A stretch of DNA of 64,000 nucleotides from an uncultured Bacteroidales bacterium (GTDB lineage Bacteria; Bacteroidota; Bacteroidia; Bacteroidales; UBA932). Numbering within the stretch: the first letter of the stretch is position 1; every line of letters starts with the position of its first letter. The position numbers and the translations under genes were made by a program. The stretch spans positions 62,001-126,000 of the forward strand of contig ONJB01000007.1 in NCBI GenBank assembly GCA_900318015.1. The letters run 5' to 3'. Shown here piece by piece: positions 44,092 to 52,030 of this stretch. Below the pieces are notes generated by a model that saw only the letters and a list, made by a program, of their open reading frames with translations, was not told the origin of the DNA and made no database searches.

Positions 44092-46506
44092 ATGAAAAGA
44101 ATCTTATCCTATCTGACGATACCGGCCCTTTTCCTCGCCGCAGCTGCCTGCGCGCCGAAGGAAGAGATCAAATTCGCCCATGAGGAGCAGGCCTTCGACA
44201 CCCGGAGCGACCGTATCCTGGTGGAGGCCATCCTCCCGCAGGCGACCGCGGCCGACGATGAGGTATATATCATCGGCGCTTTCAACGGCGGCGAGGCCGC
44301 CGTGGGCAACAGCGCCTACCGGCTCACCCGTTCGGCGGCCATCCCCGCCAAGTGGGGTGTCTATGTGGATCCCTCGGCGTTCCAGGGCGGCAAGACCCTC
44401 GCCGACGGTTTCACCTTCTTCAATGTCCAGCAGGGTATCGAACGCGGTCCCAAGAACGAGGACGTCACGCACAAGCTGACCATCGGCCTGGGCGAATGGG
44501 CCAATGTCTATGCCGACAAGTGGGCCAAGTACTTCGAGCCGCCGGTGACCCCGGATACGCCTACGCTGCCCGAACATGACGGTGTGCGCGTGTACATCAT
44601 TGACCAGACCGGCTGGGATGCCATCGCCCTGTACCAGTGGGGTGACGTGAACAACTTCGGCGGCGACTGGCCGGGCGCTCAGGTGACCGGTACGTGGACC
44701 TTCAACGGCCAGGAGTACAAGTACTTCGAATATGGCGAAGACATCTTCGGCCTGGGTCAGAACCTGATCTTCAACAACAATAACAACGGGACGCAGCTCG
44801 CGGACTACAATGTCCGGTTCGAGGACGGTGTGCAGGACTACTTCTTCCTGGTGACCGCCGACGGCGTGTCCGAGGCTCCGAACCCGGTCGACGGCGCTTC
44901 CGCCGATCCGCGCGCGGCCATGACCGAGACCAGCCCTTGGGGCGTGATCGGTTCCATCGCCAGCACCGGCAACAGCTGGGGCGCGGACGAGCCGATGGTC
45001 ACCGACGGCACCTGGCATGCGTGCCTGGGCCTGACCCTTTCCGCCGCCGACGAGTTCAAGTTCCGCAAGGACGCCGACTGGGGTGTCAACTTCGGCGGTG
45101 ACTTCGTCGCGCTGGGCGAGTCCTTCGAGGTGAAGCAGGACGGCGCCAACATCAAGGGCCTTGAAGACGGTACCTACGACCTCTTCCTGAACCCGGATGC
45201 CGCCATCGTCATCATCGTGAACGCCGGCGATCCGGTCACCCTGCCTTCCGGCGAAGGCGGTGACACCCCGGAACCTCCGGTGGAGGAGACCAAGGCTCCC
45301 GTGACGATCTATGTCCAGGACGCCTCCGGCTGGGAGAACCTGTACCTCTATATGTGGGGTGACAAGGAACTCTGCGGCGGCTGGCCCGGCACGGCCGTGA
45401 CCGAAACCGAGAAGTTCGGGTCCGTCTTCTACAAGAAGATCGTCGTCGATGACGCGGAAGGCCGCGCCGAGAACCTCATCTTCAACAACAACGCCGGTAC
45501 GCAGACCGAGAGCTTCGCCGTCACCCTGTCCGGAGAGCTGTTCGTCTCCCTGGATGCGGACGGTGTCATCACGCCCATCGACCCGCGCAACCCGGACATC
45601 CGGATCTACATCCAGAACCAGACCAACTGGGACGCCATCGCCCTGTATGCCTGGGGTGACGCCGAAGCCTTCGGCGGCTGGCCGGGCGCTACGCCGGTGA
45701 ATACCGAGACCGTCGGGGATGTGGAATACCTGGTGTTCGGTCTCCCGGCGGACATGGCCGGCAAGAAGCTGAACCTCATCGTGAACAACAACGGCGGCGG
45801 CAAGCAGCTCGACGAGCTCGCCATCACCGTTCCGGAGGAGGAGATGTTCCTGGTGATCAATGCCAGCTACTCCCTCGGCGTCGTGGACGGCAACCCGCGC
45901 GGCGCGGACAAGAAGCGCGTGGCCGTGTTCGTGGACGACCAGACCGGCTGGGACGGCTTCGCCCTGTACCAGTGGGGTGATGTGAACAACCTTGGCGGCG
46001 GCTGGCCCGGCGCCCAGGTGGGTGCCACGGTCACCATCGGCGGGAAAGACTGGAAGGTGTTCTTCTTCGAGGACGCCCTGGGTCTCAACCAGCACCTGAT
46101 CTTCAACAACAACGGCGGCGGCACCCAGCTCCCCGACTACGACCTCAAGTTCGAGAAGAACGAGTACTTCCTGACGGTCACGGCTGACGGCGTCACGGCT
46201 GTCGATGCGCCCGAGACGGTCGTTGTCTTCGTGGACGACCAGACCGGTTGGGATACGATCACCCTGTACATGTGGGGTGACGTGAACAACCTCGGCGGCG
46301 GCTGGCCCGGCGTGGCCGTGGGCGGCGAAGCCACCGTGAACGGCATCGCCACCAAGATGTTCGTCATCGACGAGGCCTTCGGCAAGGCCGAGAACCTCAT
46401 CTTCAACAATGGCGGCAACGGCACCCAGCTCGGGGACTATGCCCTCAAGTATGAGCGCAATGCCTACTACCTGAAGGTGACGGCTTCCGGCGTCTCCGTC
46501 TTCTGA
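44092..46506 (+). CDS. Surface starch-binding lipoprotein with five CBM26-like modules and one SusE/F module
   Basis: 804 residues from the ATG at 44092 (an ATG two codons earlier overlaps the SusD stop and is an alternative). Lipobox AAAAC. An N-terminal domain of unknown family (about 20-150) is followed by CBM26-like modules near 165, 403, 503, 610 and 709 and one SusE/F-like module near 282. The CBM26 pattern is clear in each: aromatic-rich opening (DQTGWDAIALYQWGD), GGxWPG, and NLIFNNNxGGTQL. CBM26 binds starch in Gram-positive amylases. Five in one binding protein without a catalytic domain is unusual. It takes the SusE/F position in locus B. Starch binding is inferred from the modules. 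Confidence 0.85.
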   Translation: MKRILSYLTIPALFLAAAACAPKEEIKFAHEEQAFDTRSDRILVEAILPQATAADDEVYIIGAFNGGEAAVGNSAYRLTRSAAIPAKWGVYVDPSAFQGGKTLADGFTFFNVQQGIERGPKNEDVTHKLTIGLGEWANVYADKWAKYFEPPVTPDTPTLPEHDGVRVYIIDQTGWDAIALYQWGDVNNFGGDWPGAQVTGTWTFNGQEYKYFEYGEDIFGLGQNLIFNNNNNGTQLADYNVRFEDGVQDYFFLVTADGVSEAPNPVDGASADPRAAMTETSPWGVIGSIASTGNSWGADEPMVTDGTWHACLGLTLSAADEFKFRKDADWGVNFGGDFVALGESFEVKQDGANIKGLEDGTYDLFLNPDAAIVIIVNAGDPVTLPSGEGGDTPEPPVEETKAPVTIYVQDASGWENLYLYMWGDKELCGGWPGTAVTETEKFGSVFYKKIVVDDAEGRAENLIFNNNAGTQTESFAVTLSGELFVSLDADGVITPIDPRNPDIRIYIQNQTNWDAIALYAWGDAEAFGGWPGATPVNTETVGDVEYLVFGLPADMAGKKLNLIVNNNGGGKQLDELAITVPEEEMFLVINASYSLGVVDGNPRGADKKRVAVFVDDQTGWDGFALYQWGDVNNLGGGWPGAQVGATVTIGGKDWKVFFFEDALGLNQHLIFNNNGGGTQLPDYDLKFEKNEYFLTVTADGVTAVDAPETVVVFVDDQTGWDTITLYMWGDVNNLGGGWPGVAVGGEATVNGIATKMFVIDEAFGKAENLIFNNGGNGTQLGDYALKYERNAYYLKVTASGVSVF

Positions 46507-46512
46507 TCCTGA

Positions 46513-46551
46513 TTCGGGCCGGGGCCCCTGACCGGACCCCGGCTTGCCAAG
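46513..46551 (+). repeat. Intergenic hairpin repeat, copy 2 (after the CBM26 protein gene)
   Basis: 38/39 identical to 35165-35203 with the same GGCCGGGG/CCCCGGCC stem. It again lies just after a binding-protein stop and before a GH13 lipoprotein gene. Confidence 0.8.
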
Positions 46552-46565
46552 AAACCTGTAACGAA

Positions 46566-47948
46566 ATGAGAAAGACAGTATTCCTGACAGCGGCCCTGCT
46601 CGTTCTCGCCGCCTGTGGCTGCGGGAAGCCGCAGACGCTGCCCATCATCCCCTCCGGCCAGGAGACCGGTCCCGGCGGGAAGGAGACCATCCCGGAACCC
46701 GGCATTACCTATGCCACGGAAGTGCTCACGCTGCCGGCGACGGCCCGTGACCATTACCAGATCTACCAGGTGAACCTGAAACTGTACGGCAACTCCGGCG
46801 CCTTCGGCAAGGTGCAGGCGCGGCTGGACGAGATCAAAGCCCTGGGTACGGACATCCTGTACCTGATGCCGGTGTATGCCGAAGGGAAGGACGTCCTGCC
46901 GGGACTGCCCGGAAACAAGCCTTTCGGGTCTCCCTACTGCATCAGGAATTACAAGGAGGTAAACAGCCTGTACGGCACGCTGGATGAACTGAAAGCCCTG
47001 GTGAACGCCGCCAAGGCCAAGGGAATGAAAGTGATGTTCGACTGGGTGGCCAACCACACCTCCTGGGACAACGTGTGGCTTTCCGAGCATCCCGAGTGGT
47101 ATGAGCACAAGGCCGACGGCAGCATTGCCTGGCCCACCAAGGACGGAGAGTGGAAGGACGTGGCCCAGCTGGACTTTGGCAAGAAGGAACTGTGGGCTGC
47201 GATGGAAGACGCCCTGGAATACTGGGTGACGGAAGTGGGCATCGACGGCTACCGCTGCGACTATGCCCATGGCGTGCGCGATGACTTCTGGAAGGAGGCC
47301 ATCGGCAAGCTGAAGGCCCTCAAGCCCGGTTTCATCATGCTGGCGGAGAGCGATTTCACCCGGATGTTCGACGACGGTTTCGACATCATCTTCGACCGGA
47401 AGATGAAGAGCGAGATGCGGAAAGTCATCGGCAGTACCGCCTCCACCAAGAATTTCTTTACCTGGTACAAGAGTGACCAGGACGCAGCGCCGGCCCCCAA
47501 GACCAAGCTCTTCTTCGTGACGAACCACGACGACGCCACCGAGGCGGCGCCGGCTACCCAGTTCAAGTCCAACGAAGGCGCCCTGGCCGCCTATGTGCTG
47601 ATGGCCGCCCTCAACGGATCCTCCATGCTGTACGGCAGCCAGGAGGTCGGTTTCAACAAGACCATCAATTTCTTCAACACCCAGACGATGGACTGGACGG
47701 CCAATGCCGCCCTGAAGACCAGATATCAGGAAGCCCTGCAGGCTCTCGCCAAGGTGGACCGCAGCGGCGCGATGGTCGCCAGCGAGTCCGAAGGGGTGGT
47801 CTATGTGGCCTATCCGAAGGCCCTCGTGGGCGTGAACGTGAGCGGCAAGGCCTGCAAGGCTTCCCTCCCGAAGGCCAATGCCGGCAAGAACGGCGTGCCT
47901 ACCTCGCAGGAATTCGGTGCGTATGAATTCAAAATCTGGACTTTCTAG
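46566..47948 (+). CDS. GH13 alpha-amylase-family lipoprotein
   Basis: 460 residues; lipobox-like LVLAACGCG places it on the outer membrane. Single GH13 barrel plus short C-terminal beta domain; compact compared with SusG. Conserved motifs: IYQVNLKLYGNSGAF, MFDWVANHTSWDN (region I), GYRCDYAHGV (Asp nucleophile), IMLAESD (Glu), FFVTNHDD (Asp). Region II has Cys rather than the usual Leu/Met before the Asp. It should cut alpha-1,4 links in starch at the surface and so plays the SusG role in locus B. It starts 59 bases after the binding-protein gene, beyond hairpin copy 2. Confidence 0.9.
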   Translation: MRKTVFLTAALLVLAACGCGKPQTLPIIPSGQETGPGGKETIPEPGITYATEVLTLPATARDHYQIYQVNLKLYGNSGAFGKVQARLDEIKALGTDILYLMPVYAEGKDVLPGLPGNKPFGSPYCIRNYKEVNSLYGTLDELKALVNAAKAKGMKVMFDWVANHTSWDNVWLSEHPEWYEHKADGSIAWPTKDGEWKDVAQLDFGKKELWAAMEDALEYWVTEVGIDGYRCDYAHGVRDDFWKEAIGKLKALKPGFIMLAESDFTRMFDDGFDIIFDRKMKSEMRKVIGSTASTKNFFTWYKSDQDAAPAPKTKLFFVTNHDDATEAAPATQFKSNEGALAAYVLMAALNGSSMLYGSQEVGFNKTINFFNTQTMDWTANAALKTRYQEALQALAKVDRSGAMVASESEGVVYVAYPKALVGVNVSGKACKASLPKANAGKNGVPTSQEFGAYEFKIWTF

Positions 47949-47951
47949 CGT

Positions 47952-49859
47952 ATGAAACGTTTCCTGACCCTGGCCGCCGGTCTTTTGGTGGCGGCCTCCC
48001 TGCTGGCGGGCGAAGTGACCCGCGTGGAACCCCTGTCCTGGTGGACCGGGATGAAGACCGACCTGCAGCTCCTCGTGCAGGGGCCGGGCATCGGCGCCTA
48101 TACCGTCTCCGTCGAAGGCAAGGGCCTGAAGATCAAGGAGGTCCATCAGGCCGACAACCCGAACTTCCTGTTCGTGGACGTGGAGGTGAGCCCGAAGGCG
48201 AAGCCCGGAACTTACACGCTCGTGTTCAAGAAGGGGAATGATGTCGTCCGCTATCCTTATGAGATCGCGGCCCGGAAACCGGGTTCCGCCGACCGGGAAA
48301 GCTTCACGACGTCCGACCTCATCTACCTGATCGTCCCGGACCGGTTCGCCAACGGCGACCCGTCCAACGATTCCGTGGACAATGCCACGGAGAAGGCGAA
48401 CCGCGGCGAGCCTTTCGGCCGCCACGGCGGCGACCTGCAGGGTGTCATCGACCACCTGGACTACATCGCCGACCTGGGTGCGACGGCCCTGTGGAGCACG
48501 CCGCTGCTGGGCGACAACGCCCCGCGCGGCTCCTATCACGGCTACGCCTGCTCGGACTACTACCACATCGACCCGCGCTACGGTTCCAACGAGTTGTACC
48601 GGGAGATGGTCGCGAAGGCCCATGAAAAGGGCATCAAGGTCATCCTGGACGTGGTGACGAACCACTCCAGCACCGAGCACTGGTGGATGCAGGACATGCC
48701 GTTCAAGGACTGGGTCCACATGAACGACCCGTATGTGAACTCGAACCACCAGATGGGCCTGGCCCTGGACCCGAACGCTTCGAAAGCGGACCTCGCCATC
48801 ATGGAGGAAGGCTGGTTCGTGCGGAACATGCCGGACATGAACCTGGACAACCCCTATATGCTGAAATACTTCCAGCAGTGGGCCGTGTGGTGGATCGAGT
48901 ATTCGGGCCTGGACGGCTTCCGCGTGGACACCTGGTTCTACAACGAGAAGGTGCCGATGTCGCAGTGGGCGAAGGCGGTGACCGACGAGTATCCGAACTT
49001 CAACATCGTGGGCGAGGTATGGCAGGCCAATCCCGACTTCGTCGCCTACTGGCAGAAAGACAACCCCAACTCCGACGGGTTCAATTCCTACCTGCCGTCC
49101 ATCATGGACTTCCCGCTGCAGGCGGCCATGACCGGCGCGCTGACGGCGCCGATCCCGGGCCGGGAGGAGCAGCGGCAGGGCCCGCCCCAGGGCCGCGGCC
49201 GCCGCGGGGGACCGGACATCTCCGCTGTGTACAATGCCCTGTCGCACGATTTCATCTATCACGACCTGAGCCACATGCTCATCTTCCTGTCGAACCACGA
49301 CATCGCCCGCATCGGCGACACCTTCGGCCATGATCCGCGCCGGATGAAGCTCGCCTTCGTGATGCTCGCGACTCTCCGGGGCATCCCGCAGCTCTTCTAC
49401 GGCGACGAGATGATGTTCGTCACGGGGAATCCGCAGCGGGACGACGGCCGTCTCCGGATGGACTTCCCGGGCGGCTGGGCCGGCGATCCGGTGAATCTCT
49501 TCACCGCCGAAGGCCGGGCGAAGGCCGACGGATCCTGGGCTCATGCGGCCGACCTGCACGATTACGCCCGCACCCTCTTCCAGTGGCGCAAGGGCTCGTC
49601 GGCCGTCCAGCACGGCAAGACCCTGCATTTCATCCCCGAAAACAATACATACGGCTATTTCCGGTATGACGACCGGGAAGTGGTGTTCGTGTTCCTCAAT
49701 AATTCCGACCAGACCGTGAAAGTCCCGTGGACCCGTTTCCGCGAGATCTCCGCCGGTCTCGGCGAGGGTGTCGATGTCCTGACGGGGAAGCGGGTGACCG
49801 TTTCCGACGCGACGGAGGTCGCTCCGTTTACCGCCCTGGTCGTGGACTATCGGCGATAG
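47952..49859 (+). CDS. susA: GH13 cyclomaltodextrinase/neopullulanase, SusA-like
   Basis: 635 residues with a type I signal (MKRFLTLAAGLLVAASLLAG), so periplasmic. N-terminal cyclomaltodextrinase N-domain (VTRVEPLSWWTGMKTDLQLLVQG), barrel from DLIYLIVPDRFANGDPSNDS, catalytic Asp in GFRVDTWFYNEKVP, Glu in IVGEVWQANP, Asp in IFLSNHDIARIGD, and a C-terminal beta domain. It hydrolyses imported malto-oligosaccharides. An Arg/Gln/Gly/Pro-rich loop (EEQRQGPPQGRGRRGGPD, about residues 403-420) is inserted in the barrel. Gap to the upstream gene is three bases. Confidence 0.9.
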   Translation: MKRFLTLAAGLLVAASLLAGEVTRVEPLSWWTGMKTDLQLLVQGPGIGAYTVSVEGKGLKIKEVHQADNPNFLFVDVEVSPKAKPGTYTLVFKKGNDVVRYPYEIAARKPGSADRESFTTSDLIYLIVPDRFANGDPSNDSVDNATEKANRGEPFGRHGGDLQGVIDHLDYIADLGATALWSTPLLGDNAPRGSYHGYACSDYYHIDPRYGSNELYREMVAKAHEKGIKVILDVVTNHSSTEHWWMQDMPFKDWVHMNDPYVNSNHQMGLALDPNASKADLAIMEEGWFVRNMPDMNLDNPYMLKYFQQWAVWWIEYSGLDGFRVDTWFYNEKVPMSQWAKAVTDEYPNFNIVGEVWQANPDFVAYWQKDNPNSDGFNSYLPSIMDFPLQAAMTGALTAPIPGREEQRQGPPQGRGRRGGPDISAVYNALSHDFIYHDLSHMLIFLSNHDIARIGDTFGHDPRRMKLAFVMLATLRGIPQLFYGDEMMFVTGNPQRDDGRLRMDFPGGWAGDPVNLFTAEGRAKADGSWAHAADLHDYARTLFQWRKGSSAVQHGKTLHFIPENNTYGYFRYDDREVVFVFLNNSDQTVKVPWTRFREISAGLGEGVDVLTGKRVTVSDATEVAPFTALVVDYRR

Positions 49860-49938
49860 TCCCCCTTCTTTGAAAAGTTAGTTGATTTGGTTGAAACTTG
49901 TCCTTTCCATAGAGTGTAGTTAGTTAATGGGTAGGACT

Positions 49939-49968
49939 GGTCCGGGGCCTTTGGCCGGGCCCCGGGCC
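49939..49968 (+). repeat. GC-rich intergenic hairpin before the GH97 gene
   Basis: Stem CCGGGGCC/GGCCCCGG with an 8-base loop, extendable to 11 bp with one G-U. It resembles the 35165 and 46513 elements in composition but not in exact sequence. It lies in the 128-base gap 49860-49987, which otherwise holds no gene. Confidence 0.7.
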
Positions 49969-49987
49969 GCAAATAAAACACATTCCG

Positions 49988-52018
49988 ATGAAAAAGACCG
50001 TTCTCGCGGCCGTGGCGATCCTTCTCGCGGCCTGCTCCCCGAAGACCTCCGTCTCTTCGCCGGACGGCCGGATTTCCGTCCGGTTCGAACTGACCCCTTC
50101 CGGTGTTCCCACCTATGCCGTGGAAGTGGATGGGCAGCCGTTGCTGGAACCCTCTGCCATGGGCCTGGTTTCCGAAGACGTGGTCCTGGACCAGGGATTT
50201 GCGCTCAAGTCCTCCAAGGTCAGCAGTTTCCGGGAGACCTGGCACCAGCCTTGGGGCGAGAACAAGGAGGTGGAAGACAACCACCGGGAGCTTTCCTTGA
50301 AGCTGAAGAATGACGCAGGCGTCGGCCTGGAGGTCGTGTTCCGCGTGTTCGACGACGGATTCGGTTTCCAGTACGCCTATGCGGCGCCAGGCGTCGATAC
50401 GCTCCGGATCAGCGGCGAGCGGACGCAGTTCGCCTTCGCCGCCGACGCGGACACCTGGTCCATCCCGGGGGATTTCAATTCCTACGAACACCTGTACCGC
50501 AAGATGCGGCTGTCGGAACTCCCGGATGCCAATACGCCGCTGACGCTCAAGTTCTCCGACGGTCTGTATGCCGCGGTCCACGAGGCCGCGCTGGTCGATT
50601 TCCCCGAGATGGTGCTTCGCCATGCGGACGGCCTGTCTTTCCAGGCTTCGTTGGCTCCGCTCCGGCAGCAGCGCCGCCGTCGGGGGCAGCCCGTCGAAGA
50701 AACCAATGACGTGAAGGCCGTCGTCCCGGGCTCTTTCCAGACCCCCTGGCGGACGGTCCAGATTGCCCATTCCGCCGTGGGCCTCATCAATTCTTCCCTC
50801 ATCCTGAACCTCAACGAGCCCTGCGCCCTCACGGACGTCTCCTGGATCAAACCGATGAAATACATCGGCGTGTGGTGGAGCCTGCACCTGGGCGTTGAGT
50901 CCTGGGGCGGGGAAGGCCACGGCGCGACGACGGAGAATGCGATGCGCTACATCGACTTTGCCGCCGCCAACAACATCCAGGGCGTCCTGTTCGAAGGCTG
51001 GAACGACGCCTGGCACAATTCCGATGCCATGCCCGAGTTTGACTTCACGAGCCCGGCGCCGGACTATGACGTGGCGAAAGTGGCCGCGTACGCCCGCGAG
51101 AAGGGCATTTACCTGATTACCCACAATGAGACCGGCGGCAATTATCTCCGCTTTGAGGACCAGCTGGAGCGCGCCCTGGACTGGGACGCCTCGCTGGGCA
51201 TCCATGCGATGAAGACCGGCTATGCCGGCGGCGGTCTGTCAGGCGGCGCCCCGCGCCACAGCCAGACCGGCGTCCGCCACTTCCAGAAGGTGGTGGAAGA
51301 AGCCGCCGAGCGGCAGATCATGGTGGACGGCCACGAAGTCATCAAGGAGACGGGCCTGCGCCGCACCTGGCCCAATTTCATGACCCGGGAATGCGTCCGG
51401 GGCATGGAATACAACGGCTGGGGCCCGGGCAATCCGCCGTCCCATACGGTCATCCTCCCGTACACGCGTCTGCTGAGCGGTCCGGTGGACTATACGCCGG
51501 GCGTGTTCGACATCAAGTACACATGCGTCCAGGGCAAGCCGCAGCTCCGCACCTGGGGCCGGCCGAGCTCCGACTTCAGCGAGCACACCACCTTGGCGAA
51601 ACAGATGGCCAACTGGGTGATTCTCTACTCGCCGATGCAGATGGCCTGCGACCTGCTGGAGAACTACGAGGGACATCCCGCCTTCCAGTTCTTCCGCGAC
51701 TTCGATGCCGATTGTGATGCCTCCGAGGCCCTCCAGGGCGAGGTGGGCGAGTGGATCAGCGTTGTCCGCCGCGCCGGCGACCGCTTCTTCCTGGGCGCTT
51801 CCACCGACGAGACCGGCCGCACCTTCGACCAGCCGCTGACCTTCCTGCGCCCCGGCGTCCGCTACACCGCCACCGTCTATGGCGACGCCGCCGACGCGCA
51901 CTGGGATACGAATCCCACCGCCTACGAGATCACCACTTGCAGCGTGACTTCCGAAGATACCCTCACCCTCCGTCTCGCCCCCGGCGGCGGCGCTGCGGTG
52001 ACTTTCCTGCCCGAATAG
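49988..52018 (+). CDS. susB: GH97 alpha-glucosidase, SusB-like lipoprotein
   Basis: 676 residues; lipobox ILLAAC. GH97 N-domain (VSSPDGRISVRFELTPSGVPTYAVEVDG), barrel with KYIGVWWSLHLGVESWG and the three glutamate sites expected for the inverting SusB type: NETGGNYLRFED, VDGHEVIKETGLRRTWPN and TRECVRGMEYNGWG. C-terminal beta domain present. It releases glucose from imported oligosaccharides in the periplasm. An Arg-rich loop (RQQRRRRGQPVEE, about residues 225-238) interrupts the N-domain. Lipid anchoring, rather than a soluble form, is predicted. Confidence 0.92.
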   Translation: MKKTVLAAVAILLAACSPKTSVSSPDGRISVRFELTPSGVPTYAVEVDGQPLLEPSAMGLVSEDVVLDQGFALKSSKVSSFRETWHQPWGENKEVEDNHRELSLKLKNDAGVGLEVVFRVFDDGFGFQYAYAAPGVDTLRISGERTQFAFAADADTWSIPGDFNSYEHLYRKMRLSELPDANTPLTLKFSDGLYAAVHEAALVDFPEMVLRHADGLSFQASLAPLRQQRRRRGQPVEETNDVKAVVPGSFQTPWRTVQIAHSAVGLINSSLILNLNEPCALTDVSWIKPMKYIGVWWSLHLGVESWGGEGHGATTENAMRYIDFAAANNIQGVLFEGWNDAWHNSDAMPEFDFTSPAPDYDVAKVAAYAREKGIYLITHNETGGNYLRFEDQLERALDWDASLGIHAMKTGYAGGGLSGGAPRHSQTGVRHFQKVVEEAAERQIMVDGHEVIKETGLRRTWPNFMTRECVRGMEYNGWGPGNPPSHTVILPYTRLLSGPVDYTPGVFDIKYTCVQGKPQLRTWGRPSSDFSEHTTLAKQMANWVILYSPMQMACDLLENYEGHPAFQFFRDFDADCDASEALQGEVGEWISVVRRAGDRFFLGASTDETGRTFDQPLTFLRPGVRYTATVYGDAADAHWDTNPTAYEITTCSVTSEDTLTLRLAPGGGAAVTFLPE

Positions 52019-52030
52019 GCCCATCGACTT

